DNA of 64,000 bases from an uncultured Bacteroidales bacterium (GTDB lineage Bacteria; Bacteroidota; Bacteroidia; Bacteroidales; FEN-979). Made by a program: the position numbers and the translations under genes. A model generated the notes under the pieces. It made no database searches, was not told where the DNA came from, and was given only the letters and a program-made list of their open reading frames with translations. How positions within the stretch are numbered: the stretch's first letter is position 1; every line of letters starts with the position of its first letter. Location: positions 62,001-126,000 of the forward strand of contig CAIVAT010000034.1 of assembly GCA_903903985.1 (NCBI GenBank), in the 5' to 3' direction. Positions 42,878-52,719 of the stretch are shown here, piece by piece.

Positions 42878-44008
42878 TTGAGTTCTCTAACCGTTCATAT
42901 CATCTCTTTCGACATCCCGTTTCCTGCCAATTACGGCGGGGTGATTGATATTTTCTACAAGATCAGGTTGTTGCATCGTGCCGGTGTTTCCGTCCACCTT
43001 CATTGTTTTGAGTACAACCGTGATCGTGCCGATGAATTGAAACAATTCTGCGCGTCTATCAATTATTATCCCCGAAACACAAGTTTATCTGCCAAATTCG
43101 GTATAAAACCATACATTGCTGCAAGCAGGATATCGCAGGCCCTGCTCGCCAACCTGCTGAAAGATGAACATCCCATCCTGTTCGAAGGGCTTCATACCTG
43201 CGCGATCCTTTCAGATCCAAAGCTGAAAGGCAGGTTCCTGATCTATCGCGAAAGCAACATTGAGCACCACTATTACTACCAGTTGTTCCGTGCTGAAAAG
43301 AGTCCCTGGAAGAAATTGTATTTCCTTGCCGAAAGTTTCAGGTTGGAAAATTTTCAGAAAATCCTTCATCATGCCTCCGTCATGCTTGCAGTGTCGCGCA
43401 ACGATACAAATTATTTATCCGGTGTCTTTCCCGGCAAAAAAGTGGTTTACCTTCCGAGTTTTCACCGGGATGATGTGGTAAATATTAACCCCGGGAAAGG
43501 AACCTATGCCCTTTACCAGGGTAAACTTTCCGTGCCTGAAAACAGTATTGCTGCTGAATTTCTGATCACCAGGATCTGGGAGGCCACTTATCCGGAACTG
43601 TTGATTGCAGGACTCGATCCGCCTCCATGGCTGATCAGGCTGGCTGCTTCACGGCCGAACATCCGGATTATCAGTAACCCGGGTGAGGAAGAAATGTTCC
43701 GGTTGATCCGGCAGGCACAGGTCAATATCCTGGTCACATTTCAACCGACGGGTCTGAAACTTAAACTCCTCAATGCACTTTTCAACGGACGCTTTTGCCT
43801 TGTAAACCCCGATATGGTAGCCGGAACATCCCTGGAAGAACTATGTGAAATTGCAGCCAGCCCTGGCGAATTTAAAGAAACCTTGCATCGCCTTTTCTCA
43901 TCGGAATTCACTCAAAACCAAATCAACCAAAGAGAAATTGTCCTTCAGAAGCATTATTCGAACCAAAATAATTGTAAATTGCTGGTGGAGATATTGACTT
44001 TGCATTGA
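42878..44008 (+). CDS. Glycosyltransferase, GT-B fold, with TTG start
   Basis: A 376-residue protein opening VHIISFDIPFPANYGGVIDI, a recognisable N-terminus for glycosyltransferases that act on nucleotide sugars with a glycine-rich acceptor loop. Later YQGKLSVPENSIAAEFL, LLIAGLDPPPWLIRL and LKLKLLNALFNGRFCLVN match the C-terminal donor domain, though motifs are weak. The only available start is TTG at 42878, since an in-frame stop lies just upstream. It probably forms an operon with the GT4-like gene before it. The product is unknown. Confidence 0.75.
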   Translation: MSSLTVHIISFDIPFPANYGGVIDIFYKIRLLHRAGVSVHLHCFEYNRDRADELKQFCASINYYPRNTSLSAKFGIKPYIAASRISQALLANLLKDEHPILFEGLHTCAILSDPKLKGRFLIYRESNIEHHYYYQLFRAEKSPWKKLYFLAESFRLENFQKILHHASVMLAVSRNDTNYLSGVFPGKKVVYLPSFHRDDVVNINPGKGTYALYQGKLSVPENSIAAEFLITRIWEATYPELLIAGLDPPPWLIRLAASRPNIRIISNPGEEEMFRLIRQAQVNILVTFQPTGLKLKLLNALFNGRFCLVNPDMVAGTSLEELCEIAASPGEFKETLHRLFSSEFTQNQINQREIVLQKHYSNQNNCKLLVEILTLH

Positions 44009-44045
44009 TGTTTAACCTACCTTTATAAGTTCTAAGTAAACCATT

Positions 44046-44921
44046 ATGAAAAAAATCCTTGTACCAGTCGATTTTTCAAGCCATACCGATATTACCTGCA
44101 GGTACGCCATTGAATTTATCAAGGTGTTTGGCGGTGAGATCAAGCTTTTTCATACCTACTTCGACCAGATCATCATTGCCGACACCAGTTTCCCGGATAC
44201 ACTCGACATGAGTACTATTTATAATGAGGAGTTGATGAAAGAGATTTTCCGGCAGGCGGAAAATAACATGATTGAACTGGAAGAAAAGGTGAATAACCTG
44301 ATTAAAAAAGAAAACCTCGCGAATATCACCATTTCATCAACCGTAACAGGCGGGGAACTGGAACACGAACTCAAAGGTATTTGCTCAGATTTCCACCCGG
44401 ATATTGTGGTCATGGGAACCACCGGAAGAGGTAAAAACGTCAACATTTGGGGAAAGGTGTCCAGTTTCATCATCGATCATGCAAAAGTGCCGGTAATTAC
44501 AGTTCCGGAAATAAAAAATTTCCATGGTTTTAAAACCATCATGTTTGCAGCCGATCTTTCCGAAGGGAATGCTTCCACCATTTCGGGATTGATCGATCTG
44601 TTTTCAATTTTCTCAGCCAGGATCCATGTTGTCCACTTCCTTACCAAGACAAAGCAAAGTGATGCTTACACACGGATGAAAGCCCTTCAGATGAAGTTTG
44701 GGAAAGAGGAAAAAACCAGCCAGGTGTCTTTTGAAGTCATTGAAGTGTCGGAAGATAACCAATCGGCCGTCGACCACTTTGCGACCGCAAATAAAATTGA
44801 AATGATCGCCTTTCAGCCGCACAAACACAGCCTGCTTTACATGTTCTTTACTAAAAATATCACTAAAAAGAACCTGTTTGCAACCAATATTCCTTTGCTT
44901 TCTGTCCCCGCAACAGTATAA
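44046..44921 (+). CDS. Universal stress protein with two UspA domains
   Basis: A 291-residue cytoplasmic protein made of two UspA domains. The first opens MKKILVPVDFSSHTD and has a clear nucleotide-binding glycine motif, VVMGTTGRGKN. The second (FKTIMFAADLSEGNAS onward) is more divergent and lacks an equivalent G-x-x-G segment, ending in FQPHKHSLLYMFF. Tandem UspA proteins bind ATP or related ligands and respond to stress. The gene ends 3 bases from the convergent LysM gene. Confidence 0.88.
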   Translation: MKKILVPVDFSSHTDITCRYAIEFIKVFGGEIKLFHTYFDQIIIADTSFPDTLDMSTIYNEELMKEIFRQAENNMIELEEKVNNLIKKENLANITISSTVTGGELEHELKGICSDFHPDIVVMGTTGRGKNVNIWGKVSSFIIDHAKVPVITVPEIKNFHGFKTIMFAADLSEGNASTISGLIDLFSIFSARIHVVHFLTKTKQSDAYTRMKALQMKFGKEEKTSQVSFEVIEVSEDNQSAVDHFATANKIEMIAFQPHKHSLLYMFFTKNITKKNLFATNIPLLSVPATV

Positions 44922-44924
44922 CGG

Positions 44925-46421
44925 TCACCTGACCTTCACCAGTTTGTAATTCTCATACCTGTAGATCACCCAACTGCGGTTTTCAAATCCATTCTCCCTG
45001 GTTTGATTGAAATCGTATGTCGTCAGCAATGACTGAACCTTCGACTCACCAATGCAGCGTGCGATATCGACACCAAATGCATTTAAGGCAGAAAGGAAAT
45101 AGTAAGCCTGATCGAATCCCTCAAATGCAAGGAGTTCCGGGTCTGTTTTATAAACATCCTGGTACTGGCGTACAAATTGTTTCACGGCAGGATTATCGTA
45201 ATCAATAAAGGAACTCGTCATCATATGGGTTTTCAGGGCAACCAGGTACTCATTCTCCAGTCCTTCCATTGTCGACCAGCCTGGCAGACCAATGAGTGTG
45301 AGATTATATTCATTGCGTAACTTATACATACTTTTCAGCAAATCGAGCACATATGCCTGGTTGTCGGAAAAAGCGACCACCCAATTCGGTTCATCCTTCG
45401 AATAGCGGATAATGGCAGCTTCCTGACCTTCCACAACCTGAACCTTTATGTTTCGTTCCAGGCATTCCTTTTTCAGCTGATCCGGGGCAAGGTTATCATG
45501 ATACTGACCATTCCTGATGATCAACACCTGTCCGCCATTAAACGATTGGGCCAGGGTTGCAGCCAATTGCTTAATCTGGTTCTGCTTCGAAGGCTGCACT
45601 TTAAAAACATAAGGATTGCCGGTAACCAGTTCGTTGCGTTCAGATATGGGGTTGATCAGGTTGATTTTATATTTTTTAGCAAATGAGGCAACCATTTGAA
45701 AATTTGGATGGTAGAGTAAACCGAAAATCAGGTCCATCGATTTCAACTCCGGATTCTCCAGCAATAACCTTGTTCTGGCGGTGTCCTTATCCGCATCATA
45801 AACATGAAGTTTAATCTTCAATCCCTGTTTTCCAAGGGAGTCGACGGCCATCCTGAAACCTTCATAATAGGGAAGAAACTGGAAAGATTTTGAGGTTTCA
45901 AAGATACCGGGTTCCGGGTTGGCAGCATCGATCTGATCAACCCCATCCAGGAAAAGCGGGAGCATCAGCGCCACATTGTATACGGATTTCTTTGTGCTGC
46001 CGTCCTGGCCACAAGGCAATGGTGCAACGACCACCGAGTCAATCTTTGCAGGAGTTTCCTTTGTTTCCATGCCGGTTTCTTTCCCTGCATTCCCATGGTC
46101 TTTTTTAACACCGGCCTTGGGGATGGCCACACTTTTTTGTCCGGGAACAGGAATTCTAAGTTTCTGATCGGCCCTGATCCCCTCTTTTACCCCTGGATTC
46201 TCCCGGATGATCTCATTTACATCCACGCCATAGGCCTTTGAGATCATGTACAGGGTTTGCCCCCTTTTGATGGTATGGATGTAATAATCTTTTCCGTCAT
46301 ATTTCTCCATGACCGATGAGTGCATCTGCTTCAACTGTTCCTGGGTATTCTGGGCAGCTAATTTTCGCCCAGGAAGATGACTGAAAAACACAATTAAACT
46401 TAAAACCAAAAAATATCTCAT
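44925..46421 (-). CDS. LysM domain fused to a periplasmic-binding-protein-like domain
   Basis: The ATG at 46421 (MRYFLVLSLIVFFSHL) gives a signal peptide; the track start at 46454 would overlap guaA. A LysM domain follows (YYIHTIKRGQTLYMISKAYG and onward to KLRIPVPG), then a low-complexity linker, then a type 1 periplasmic-binding fold (YNVALMLPLFLDGVDQ, YYEGFRMAVDSLG, LIFGLLYHPNFQMVASFA and LLAFEGFDQAYYFLSAL). LysM binds peptidoglycan and the second domain resembles LpoA or amino-acid-receptor folds. A wall-anchored sensor or activator of wall synthesis is a reasonable inference. It begins 23 bases after guaA. Confidence 0.85.
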   Translation of the reverse strand: MRYFLVLSLIVFFSHLPGRKLAAQNTQEQLKQMHSSVMEKYDGKDYYIHTIKRGQTLYMISKAYGVDVNEIIRENPGVKEGIRADQKLRIPVPGQKSVAIPKAGVKKDHGNAGKETGMETKETPAKIDSVVVAPLPCGQDGSTKKSVYNVALMLPLFLDGVDQIDAANPEPGIFETSKSFQFLPYYEGFRMAVDSLGKQGLKIKLHVYDADKDTARTRLLLENPELKSMDLIFGLLYHPNFQMVASFAKKYKINLINPISERNELVTGNPYVFKVQPSKQNQIKQLAATLAQSFNGGQVLIIRNGQYHDNLAPDQLKKECLERNIKVQVVEGQEAAIIRYSKDEPNWVVAFSDNQAYVLDLLKSMYKLRNEYNLTLIGLPGWSTMEGLENEYLVALKTHMMTSSFIDYDNPAVKQFVRQYQDVYKTDPELLAFEGFDQAYYFLSALNAFGVDIARCIGESKVQSLLTTYDFNQTRENGFENRSWVIYRYENYKLVKVR

Positions 46422-46444
46422 AAATTCACATTTTCGCTGTTTCC

Positions 46445-47974
46445 TCACTCCCACTCAATGGTCGCCGGGGGCTTTGAACTGATGTCATACACCACCCTGT
46501 TTACTCCCTTGACCCTGTTGATGATGTCGTTGCTCACTTTTGCAAGGAAATCATAAGGCAGATGCGCCCAGTCGGCAGTCATGCCATCGGTAGAGGTTAC
46601 GGCACGCAGGGCCACAACATTTTCGTATGTGCGTTCATCTCCCATCACGCCCACCGACTGCACCGGTAAAAGCACCGCAAAAGCTTGCCATACTGTATGA
46701 TATAGATTAAAGGCACGCAACCCGGAGATAAAAACATCATCAACTTCCTGTAAAAGGCGCACTTTTTCACGGTCGATGTCGCCCAGGATGCGAACGGCCA
46801 GCCCGGGTCCGGGGAAGGGATGGCGGTTGACGAATTCGGCATCGAGCCCGATGGTATGCCCTACCTTTCTCACTTCATCCTTGAACAAGGTATTGAGGGG
46901 TTCAACGATTTTCAGTTTCATGAAATCGGGCAGTCCTCCAACATTATGGTGCGATTTGATGGTGGCTGAAGGTCCCTTGACTGAATGCGATTCAATGACA
47001 TCCGGGTAGATTGTTCCCTGTGCCAGCCATTTGATCTCCTGAATTTTATGCGCTTCAGCATCAAACACCTCTATGAAGGTCTTTCCGATGATCTTGCGTT
47101 TCAGTTCGGGATCAACCACATCTTTTAAGGCGTTGATAAAGAGATCGCGTGCATCCACCCCGGTCACATTCAAATCGAGGGTTTTGTAACGCTCCATTAC
47201 CTTGCTGAACTCATTCTTCCGCAGTAAACCGTTATCCACGAAAATGCAAAAGAGATTTTTTCCAATGGCCCTGTTCAGCAGCATGGCCGCAACGGAGGAA
47301 TCCACACCACCCGACAGGCCTAGCACAACCCGTTCGTTGCCCAGTTTTTCTTTCAGGGATGCCACGGTGCTCTCCACAAACAATTCCGGAGTCCATGATT
47401 GCTGGCATTTGCAGATATTGACTACAAAATTTTTCAGCAATTGCAAGCCTTCTGTGGTATGGTATACTTCGGGATGAAACTGGATTCCATAAGTCTCTTC
47501 GCCGGCAACCCGGTAACCGGCATACAATACCTGGGAGGTACTGGCAATTATCCTGAAATCATCCGGTGCGCTCAGGATGGTATCCGCGTGCGACATCCAC
47601 ACCTGGGTTCCCTGCGACAAGCCCCGAAGCAAATCACTGGTTTCATCCATTGACGTTAGGTTTGCACGGCCATATTCACGGATTTCCGAAAGGGAAACAA
47701 CGCCGCCCGAGGAATGAGCAAGGTACTGGGCCCCATAACAAATGCCCAGAAGCGGCAGGTTGCCCCTGAGGTGCGTGAGATCCGGGAATGGGGCATTGCT
47801 GTCGCGCACTGAAAAAGGGCTTCCTGAAAGAATTACCCCCTTGATATGATCGCCCGGATCGGGAAATTTATTGAAAGGATGTATTTCACAAAACACATTC
47901 AGTTCACGCACTCGCCGTGCAATAAGCTGGGTGTATTGTGATCCGAAATCAAGGATCAAAATGGTTTCTTGCAT
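46445..47974 (-). CDS. guaA: GMP synthase (glutamine-hydrolysing)
   Basis: A 509-residue two-domain enzyme that aminates XMP. The glutaminase half carries the nucleophile in [12 protein letters not shown] and the histidine of FHPEVYHT. The ATP pyrophosphatase half starts with the P-loop-like [13 protein letters not shown], followed by the [11 protein letters not shown] segment and the C-terminal dimerisation domain ([17 protein letters not shown]) ending PPATIEWE. Length and all motifs are as expected. The ATG at 47974 is preceded by an AT-rich repeat (AAAATGCAAAATGCAAAATC on the plus strand). Confidence 0.97.
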   Translation of the reverse strand: MQETILILDFGSQYTQLIARRVRELNVFCEIHPFNKFPDPGDHIKGVILSGSPFSVRDSNAPFPDLTHLRGNLPLLGICYGAQYLAHSSGGVVSLSEIREYGRANLTSMDETSDLLRGLSQGTQVWMSHADTILSAPDDFRIIASTSQVLYAGYRVAGEETYGIQFHPEVYHTTEGLQLLKNFVVNICKCQQSWTPELFVESTVASLKEKLGNERVVLGLSGGVDSSVAAMLLNRAIGKNLFCIFVDNGLLRKNEFSKVMERYKTLDLNVTGVDARDLFINALKDVVDPELKRKIIGKTFIEVFDAEAHKIQEIKWLAQGTIYPDVIESHSVKGPSATIKSHHNVGGLPDFMKLKIVEPLNTLFKDEVRKVGHTIGLDAEFVNRHPFPGPGLAVRILGDIDREKVRLLQEVDDVFISGLRAFNLYHTVWQAFAVLLPVQSVGVMGDERTYENVVALRAVTSTDGMTADWAHLPYDFLAKVSNDIINRVKGVNRVVYDISSKPPATIEWE

Positions 47975-48073
47975 GCTACAAATATATCAAAATGCAAAAT
48001 GCAAAATCAGGCTGTTAAACAAATTCGGGAAAAGATCAGCTCAGCGTTTCCTTTTGCACATTGCATTTTACAC

Positions 48074-49801
48074 TTATCGGATGAGCACGGCCTCGTAGCG
48101 TGATGAATTTCCCACAGCATCGGTCACCGTAAGCAGGAAATTGTTTTTCCCGGGTTTCATCATCTCATCAAAGGCATACGTCAGGAGCCTGTTTTTCTCA
48201 TCATAATCCATCAGGATCCATTTTCCGTTGAGCGTTCCACGGTAGGTTTTGATCCCGGCAAGGTTATCGGAAATTTTCACCAGAATCGAAGATTGTTTCC
48301 TGACTTTTTTATTCGGAAAAATATTGATTACCCTGATCACCGGTGGTTCTGTGTCGACGGTCACCGTGAAATTCCCGAATTCGCGGACCTTTGTGGTGAT
48401 CCATCCATTCTCGAATGTGCCTCCCTTGCTGGAGAATTTGTTTCCCGGAGATACTTCCACAATCACCGCCTTTGACTCCATGTTCTTCGGAAGGTTATCT
48501 GTTTTGATCGACAGGGTACACCAGGTGTGAAGAGGCATGTATTGATTTTGAAGATGGTACACGCCGGAATACGAGCCATGCACCGGTGGGGTAAGGGAAT
48601 ATTCGAAAGGAAAATCATCATACACAGCCTCTGCGGGAACATCAAACCTGATGCCGGGCCGGTTAAAATGATTATCCGATTTATAGGTAAACAATTGACA
48701 ACCTTCATGGTCAGGATGCAAATTGTTCTCTGCATTCCCCGGGGGATGGCTCTTCACATAAAAAACAAGTGTGGCAGGATTCCCAAAGGCATCTTTCACC
48801 ATATATTGGATTTTATGCACCTTTGAATCCACGAAACTGACAACTCCCCTGTTTTTGACATTGGAATAAACACTCAGCCTGTTGTTTGGAGCAACATACG
48901 AACGCTGTATCTTGCGTTTGTTCTGAACAAATGCCGGGTAATCCATCAGGCTGTTTACATATCTTGTTTCGGCAAAGGCAAACCGTTCAATGTTCTGTGA
49001 AAACACCTTCACCCCATCAACCGTCAGGTCAATGGCATGCACTCCTGTTTTCAGTCCGCCCTCCGCATTATCAGAGGTTTCAATACCAAAGATGATGCTC
49101 CCGGAAACCTTCAGGGTATCGGCCATCATCAACCTGAAGCTGCCACCGGAACCTGTTACCGGGATCAGCACGGCTTTATCGGATAAGTTCACTGTCGAAT
49201 TGCCACCCATTGGATAAACTTTAACCCATGTGATCCTGGGTGGAATCCCATCGGTTTTCATGAACCCAAAATCAAGCGGGTCGATGATCTCCTGGGTTTT
49301 AGCATCGCGGATTTCAAAATGAACATGTGGCCCTCCGGAGGCGCCTGAATTTCCTGAATAGGCGATGATATCTCCTTTTTTAACCTTCAGCGTCTTCTCC
49401 GGAACCTCAATATCAATGGAGAACGACTCCTTTTTCATTTGTTGTGCCCTTGCCCAGGAAGCAATTGCGCCGGCATAATTCCGAAGATGCCCGTATAAGG
49501 AGGTATATCCATTGGGATGTGTGATGTACAAGGCCTTGCCAAATCCGCCGGGTGAAATGTTCACACGTGATACATAGCCATCGGCAATGGCATATACCGG
49601 TTTTCCCTGGACCCCTTCGGTTCGGATATCAATTCCCGAATGAAAGTGATTCCTCCGGATCTCACCAAAGGAACCAGCCAGCGAAACCGGGAAACTGACC
49701 GGAGAACGAAAGTAGGTTTTCGGATACTGCGTTTGCCCTGTTGTCAATTGACCGGATGCAAACAATAGTAAAAAAATAATCGCCAGCCGGGAATCCCTCA
49801 T
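48074..49801 (-). CDS. M23-family zinc metallopeptidase with long C-terminal extension
   Basis: A 575-residue exported protein with a signal peptide (LAIIFLLLFASGQLTTGQ). The LytM/M23 domain lies near the N-terminus, with zinc ligands in NHFHSGIDIRTEG and in GGPHVHFEIRD. GYTSLYGHLRNY supplies the usual active-site histidine segment. The 380 residues that follow look like Ig-type beta domains and are not part of the peptidase. M23 enzymes cleave peptidoglycan cross-bridges, so a role in wall remodelling is likely. The gene starts 3 bases after the M49 gene and is probably in the same transcript. Confidence 0.9.
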   Translation of the reverse strand: MRDSRLAIIFLLLFASGQLTTGQTQYPKTYFRSPVSFPVSLAGSFGEIRRNHFHSGIDIRTEGVQGKPVYAIADGYVSRVNISPGGFGKALYITHPNGYTSLYGHLRNYAGAIASWARAQQMKKESFSIDIEVPEKTLKVKKGDIIAYSGNSGASGGPHVHFEIRDAKTQEIIDPLDFGFMKTDGIPPRITWVKVYPMGGNSTVNLSDKAVLIPVTGSGGSFRLMMADTLKVSGSIIFGIETSDNAEGGLKTGVHAIDLTVDGVKVFSQNIERFAFAETRYVNSLMDYPAFVQNKRKIQRSYVAPNNRLSVYSNVKNRGVVSFVDSKVHKIQYMVKDAFGNPATLVFYVKSHPPGNAENNLHPDHEGCQLFTYKSDNHFNRPGIRFDVPAEAVYDDFPFEYSLTPPVHGSYSGVYHLQNQYMPLHTWCTLSIKTDNLPKNMESKAVIVEVSPGNKFSSKGGTFENGWITTKVREFGNFTVTVDTEPPVIRVINIFPNKKVRKQSSILVKISDNLAGIKTYRGTLNGKWILMDYDEKNRLLTYAFDEMMKPGKNNFLLTVTDAVGNSSRYEAVLIR

Positions 49802-49804
49802 GAG

Positions 49805-51874
49805 TTATCTTACAGGCAAAAATGAATATCTCTTTGAATAAAATAACATTTGTTTGGCAAAATCAACAGGGTAGGCTATTTTCACATCGACGATGACTCC
49901 GTTCTTCTTGACCAGCGAGTATTGAGGATTTATAAACCCGGTATAGGGTGCGATATTGAGCCTTTCATATCTTTTAAGCACCTCTTTGTGAAGCTCAGGG
50001 TCAACCTGAACACCATAGGTCTCCACCAATTCCAGAGCTGCCTTGTAATCGCCCTCAGAGGTGATCTGCTGTATGATTTTCAGCAATTCACCAAACTCCG
50101 CTCTCAAACCCTCGTAATCATTGATCCTGAAATAGGTCTTTCCATCGCGGGTGACCTTTGCAATTATTTTTTTTGACTTTCCCTTTTCATACACCCAATG
50201 GGCGATGAGCGCCCGGTCGCGCATGTGCGACTCTTCGATGTTCTTGCCGGGATGAATTCGTACCAGTTGGGTCATCAACCCGTTGCGAATGTAACTGTCA
50301 TATTCTGCCTTCGCTACTTCTTCATTGGTGACCAATCCCAGTTTTACAAGCATCGGGTCGCTGATATAGTACAAGGCAAAAAGGTCGGCCCTTGATTCCT
50401 CGATGGTAGAGTGGTAATTTTTCAGCGCATCGGCCCCAACACCATGATTAAGCTGTCCGGAACCATGTCCGAGACATTCATGAAGATCGGTAGTAAGGTT
50501 ACCGGCCAGGTGTCCGAATTCTTTTGATCGCTTGACCTCCTCCGCTGAAAATGCAAACTCCTCCAGGAACCCGTTGCCTTGCGAGGCCTTGTCGTATGCG
50601 TCGGTGATGTTGTCCATGGTCACCGACTTTGACCCATATTCTTTCCTTATCCAGTTAGCATTTGGAAGATTTACGCCGATCGGTGTCGTTGGGTCGCTCT
50701 CCCCTCCAAGTTGTGCCACGGTGATTACCTTTGCGGTGACACCTTTGACCGTCTTCTTTTTAAATTCCGGGGCCACAGGGGAATTATCTTCGAACCATTG
50801 TGCGTTATTACTTAGGATTTCCGTACGTTTGGTTGCCTCCACATCCTTGAAATTAACGATTGATTCCCATGAACCTTTCATTGCCATCGGGTCACCATAG
50901 ACTTCAATGAACCCATTTACAAAATCAACCAGTGAATTCAGGTCTTTCACCCAGGCAATGTTGTATTCATCCCATGTTTTCAGATTACCTGACTCGTAAT
51001 AGGCGATCAATTTTTTAACGGCGTCATTTTGTTCAGGAGTTTCGGTTACTGTCAACGCTTTCTTAAGCCAAAGGACGATCTGTTCAATGGCCTGGGTGTA
51101 TAAACCTCCTGTTTTGTAAGTTTTCTCAACGATCTTGCCGTTTTCCCTCACCAATTTCGAATTCAGTCCAAAAGAAATCAGGGTATCCATTTTGTTCTTT
51201 TTGGCCTCTTTTTTCATCTTTGTGTAGAATTCTTCTGCTTCAACCTGTTTCACTCCTTCATAAAAATTGGAGGCGGAATTAAGTATCAGGTCACCGGAAG
51301 GATCCAGGCTTACGCGCTTTGGTGCAACTTCGGGGTTGAAGATCAGGTCGGTCATCTCAGCAATAAACTGCCCATTCTCCTGCTTCTTGGCGAGTGGCAA
51401 TGAACCGGAAGGAGTTGCACTGATCAAAGTTGAAAAGTACTCCCGTGAGAATTCCGGTAAAAATTTATCTGTGGAATAGTGATGGTGGATGCCATTGCAG
51501 AACCATACCCTCTTGAGATACACAACGAATTTTTTGAACTCTTCGCTTTTCCTGTCACCGGTGTAATCACGGTAAATTGCCTCCAGTGTAGTCCTGATCA
51601 ACAGGTTTGATTTATAATTCTGGTCATAGGTGATGTCCCTGCCGCTCAGGGCAGCCTGGCTCAGGTAATAGACCAGCGTTTTTTGCTTAAGGGATAGATT
51701 TTCAAATCCCGGCACCAGGTACCGCAGTATTTTCGAATCGGCAAACTGTTCCGTTAAATACTTGAATTCTTCTTCGTTTTCTCTCGAGATCTTGTCGTCT
51801 CCTTTGCGCTGCTGAGGTAAAGAAAAGGCTGTAAGTGCGATTGTCATAATAAAAATTGTGATAAAAGTTCTCAT
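49805..51874 (-). CDS. M49-family peptidase, dipeptidyl peptidase III-like
   Basis: A 689-residue zinc peptidase. The ATG at 51874 gives a signal peptide (MRTFITIFIMTIALTAFS), whereas the track start at 51916 is TTG. The family motif HExxGH is present as HECLGHGSGQLN and the second zinc-binding motif as EESRADLFALYYI. M49 enzymes release dipeptides from the N-termini of oligopeptides. Export to the periplasm fits nutrient peptide breakdown. It stands between the ComB-like gene (92 bases upstream) and the M23 peptidase. Confidence 0.9.
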   Translation of the reverse strand: MRTFITIFIMTIALTAFSLPQQRKGDDKISRENEEEFKYLTEQFADSKILRYLVPGFENLSLKQKTLVYYLSQAALSGRDITYDQNYKSNLLIRTTLEAIYRDYTGDRKSEEFKKFVVYLKRVWFCNGIHHHYSTDKFLPEFSREYFSTLISATPSGSLPLAKKQENGQFIAEMTDLIFNPEVAPKRVSLDPSGDLILNSASNFYEGVKQVEAEEFYTKMKKEAKKNKMDTLISFGLNSKLVRENGKIVEKTYKTGGLYTQAIEQIVLWLKKALTVTETPEQNDAVKKLIAYYESGNLKTWDEYNIAWVKDLNSLVDFVNGFIEVYGDPMAMKGSWESIVNFKDVEATKRTEILSNNAQWFEDNSPVAPEFKKKTVKGVTAKVITVAQLGGESDPTTPIGVNLPNANWIRKEYGSKSVTMDNITDAYDKASQGNGFLEEFAFSAEEVKRSKEFGHLAGNLTTDLHECLGHGSGQLNHGVGADALKNYHSTIEESRADLFALYYISDPMLVKLGLVTNEEVAKAEYDSYIRNGLMTQLVRIHPGKNIEESHMRDRALIAHWVYEKGKSKKIIAKVTRDGKTYFRINDYEGLRAEFGELLKIIQQITSEGDYKAALELVETYGVQVDPELHKEVLKRYERLNIAPYTGFINPQYSLVKKNGVIVDVKIAYPVDFAKQMLFYSKRYSFLPVR

Positions 51875-51966
51875 GGTTATTAAAGTTAACAAGGTGTCTT
51901 TTTCGGAAGTGTCCAAATATTTCTGTTTTTTTTAACATCCAGGCCCCCGGGAAGTAATTTTCACTT

Positions 51967-52719
51967 TTATTTTTTTAATTGTGTATCAAATATTTCACCC
52001 CCCATGTACACAGGCACCACCTGTGTTGCATCGATGCTAAAAGAGTATGGGATCACATCATCCAGTTCCAGTTTTTTAAGCCGGTGGCGATGGGCAGCCT
52101 TTTCAATATATTTCAGGATGTCGGGCCGGGCAAGTCGCCACAGGTCGAGGGCGGCGGCAGCAGAATCGCACTGAGTCGTGAAATCCCCGCTTTGAATCAG
52201 TTTCTCCGTAAGTGCGCCTGCAAAGATCGTATCCTCCAGGCAAAATTTATTTTTCCATCCTGAACAAAGAATGACCACGTTCTTCTCTTCATCGATCAGC
52301 CAGGATGTCAATGCGGTAAGGTTGATAAAGGCCCCCATGGCGATCTTTTCTGCTTTTTTGGCAATTTCCAGCGCCCGGGTTCCATTGGTAGTGCAATAAA
52401 CAAGTGTCTTGCCATCGATGGCCTCCCTCGAAAAGTTAAATGCTGAATTTCCAAAATCGGCAAAGTCGAGTTTCTTGCCATCCTGCTCCGAGGCCACGAG
52501 AAATCCCTTTTCTTTCATCGCCCTGGCTTCATCAAGGGTCGAAACAGGCAAAATGGTTTTCACGCCACTGTTAAAAGCAGCACAGATGGAAGTCGTGGCC
52601 CGCAGAATGTCGACAAGCACAACGATGTAATTTTCATGGGTCTGTATTTCTGAAAATAGTTTTGGTGTAAGACACACTTCGATGCAATGAAGCTTTTTAT
52701 GCGGCTTTTCCATGTCCAT
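51967..52719 (-). CDS. comB: ComB-family protein, putative 2-phosphosulfolactate phosphatase
   Basis: A protein of 250 residues resembling ComB. VLVDILRATTSICAAF near residue 35, the FGNSAFNF segment, TLVYCTTNGTRAL and ILCSGWKNKFCLEDT match the family core. In methanogens and Bacillus the enzyme makes sulfolactate from 2-phosphosulfolactate. Many bacteria without coenzyme M have homologues, so the substrate here is uncertain. The ATG at 52719 shares one base with the LRR stop codon (TGATG), which implies translational coupling. A TTG at 52722 and an ATG at 52713 are the other start candidates. Confidence 0.8.
   Translation of the reverse strand: MDMEKPHKKLHCIEVCLTPKLFSEIQTHENYIVVLVDILRATTSICAAFNSGVKTILPVSTLDEARAMKEKGFLVASEQDGKKLDFADFGNSAFNFSREAIDGKTLVYCTTNGTRALEIAKKAEKIAMGAFINLTALTSWLIDEEKNVVILCSGWKNKFCLEDTIFAGALTEKLIQSGDFTTQCDSAAAALDLWRLARPDILKYIEKAAHRHRLKKLELDDVIPYSFSIDATQVVPVYMGGEIFDTQLKK

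Noticed and set aside
51967-52719. Coenzyme M biosynthesis, hence methanogen-like metabolism
   Set aside because: ComB homologues occur in many bacteria without coenzyme M, and no other pathway gene is present here.
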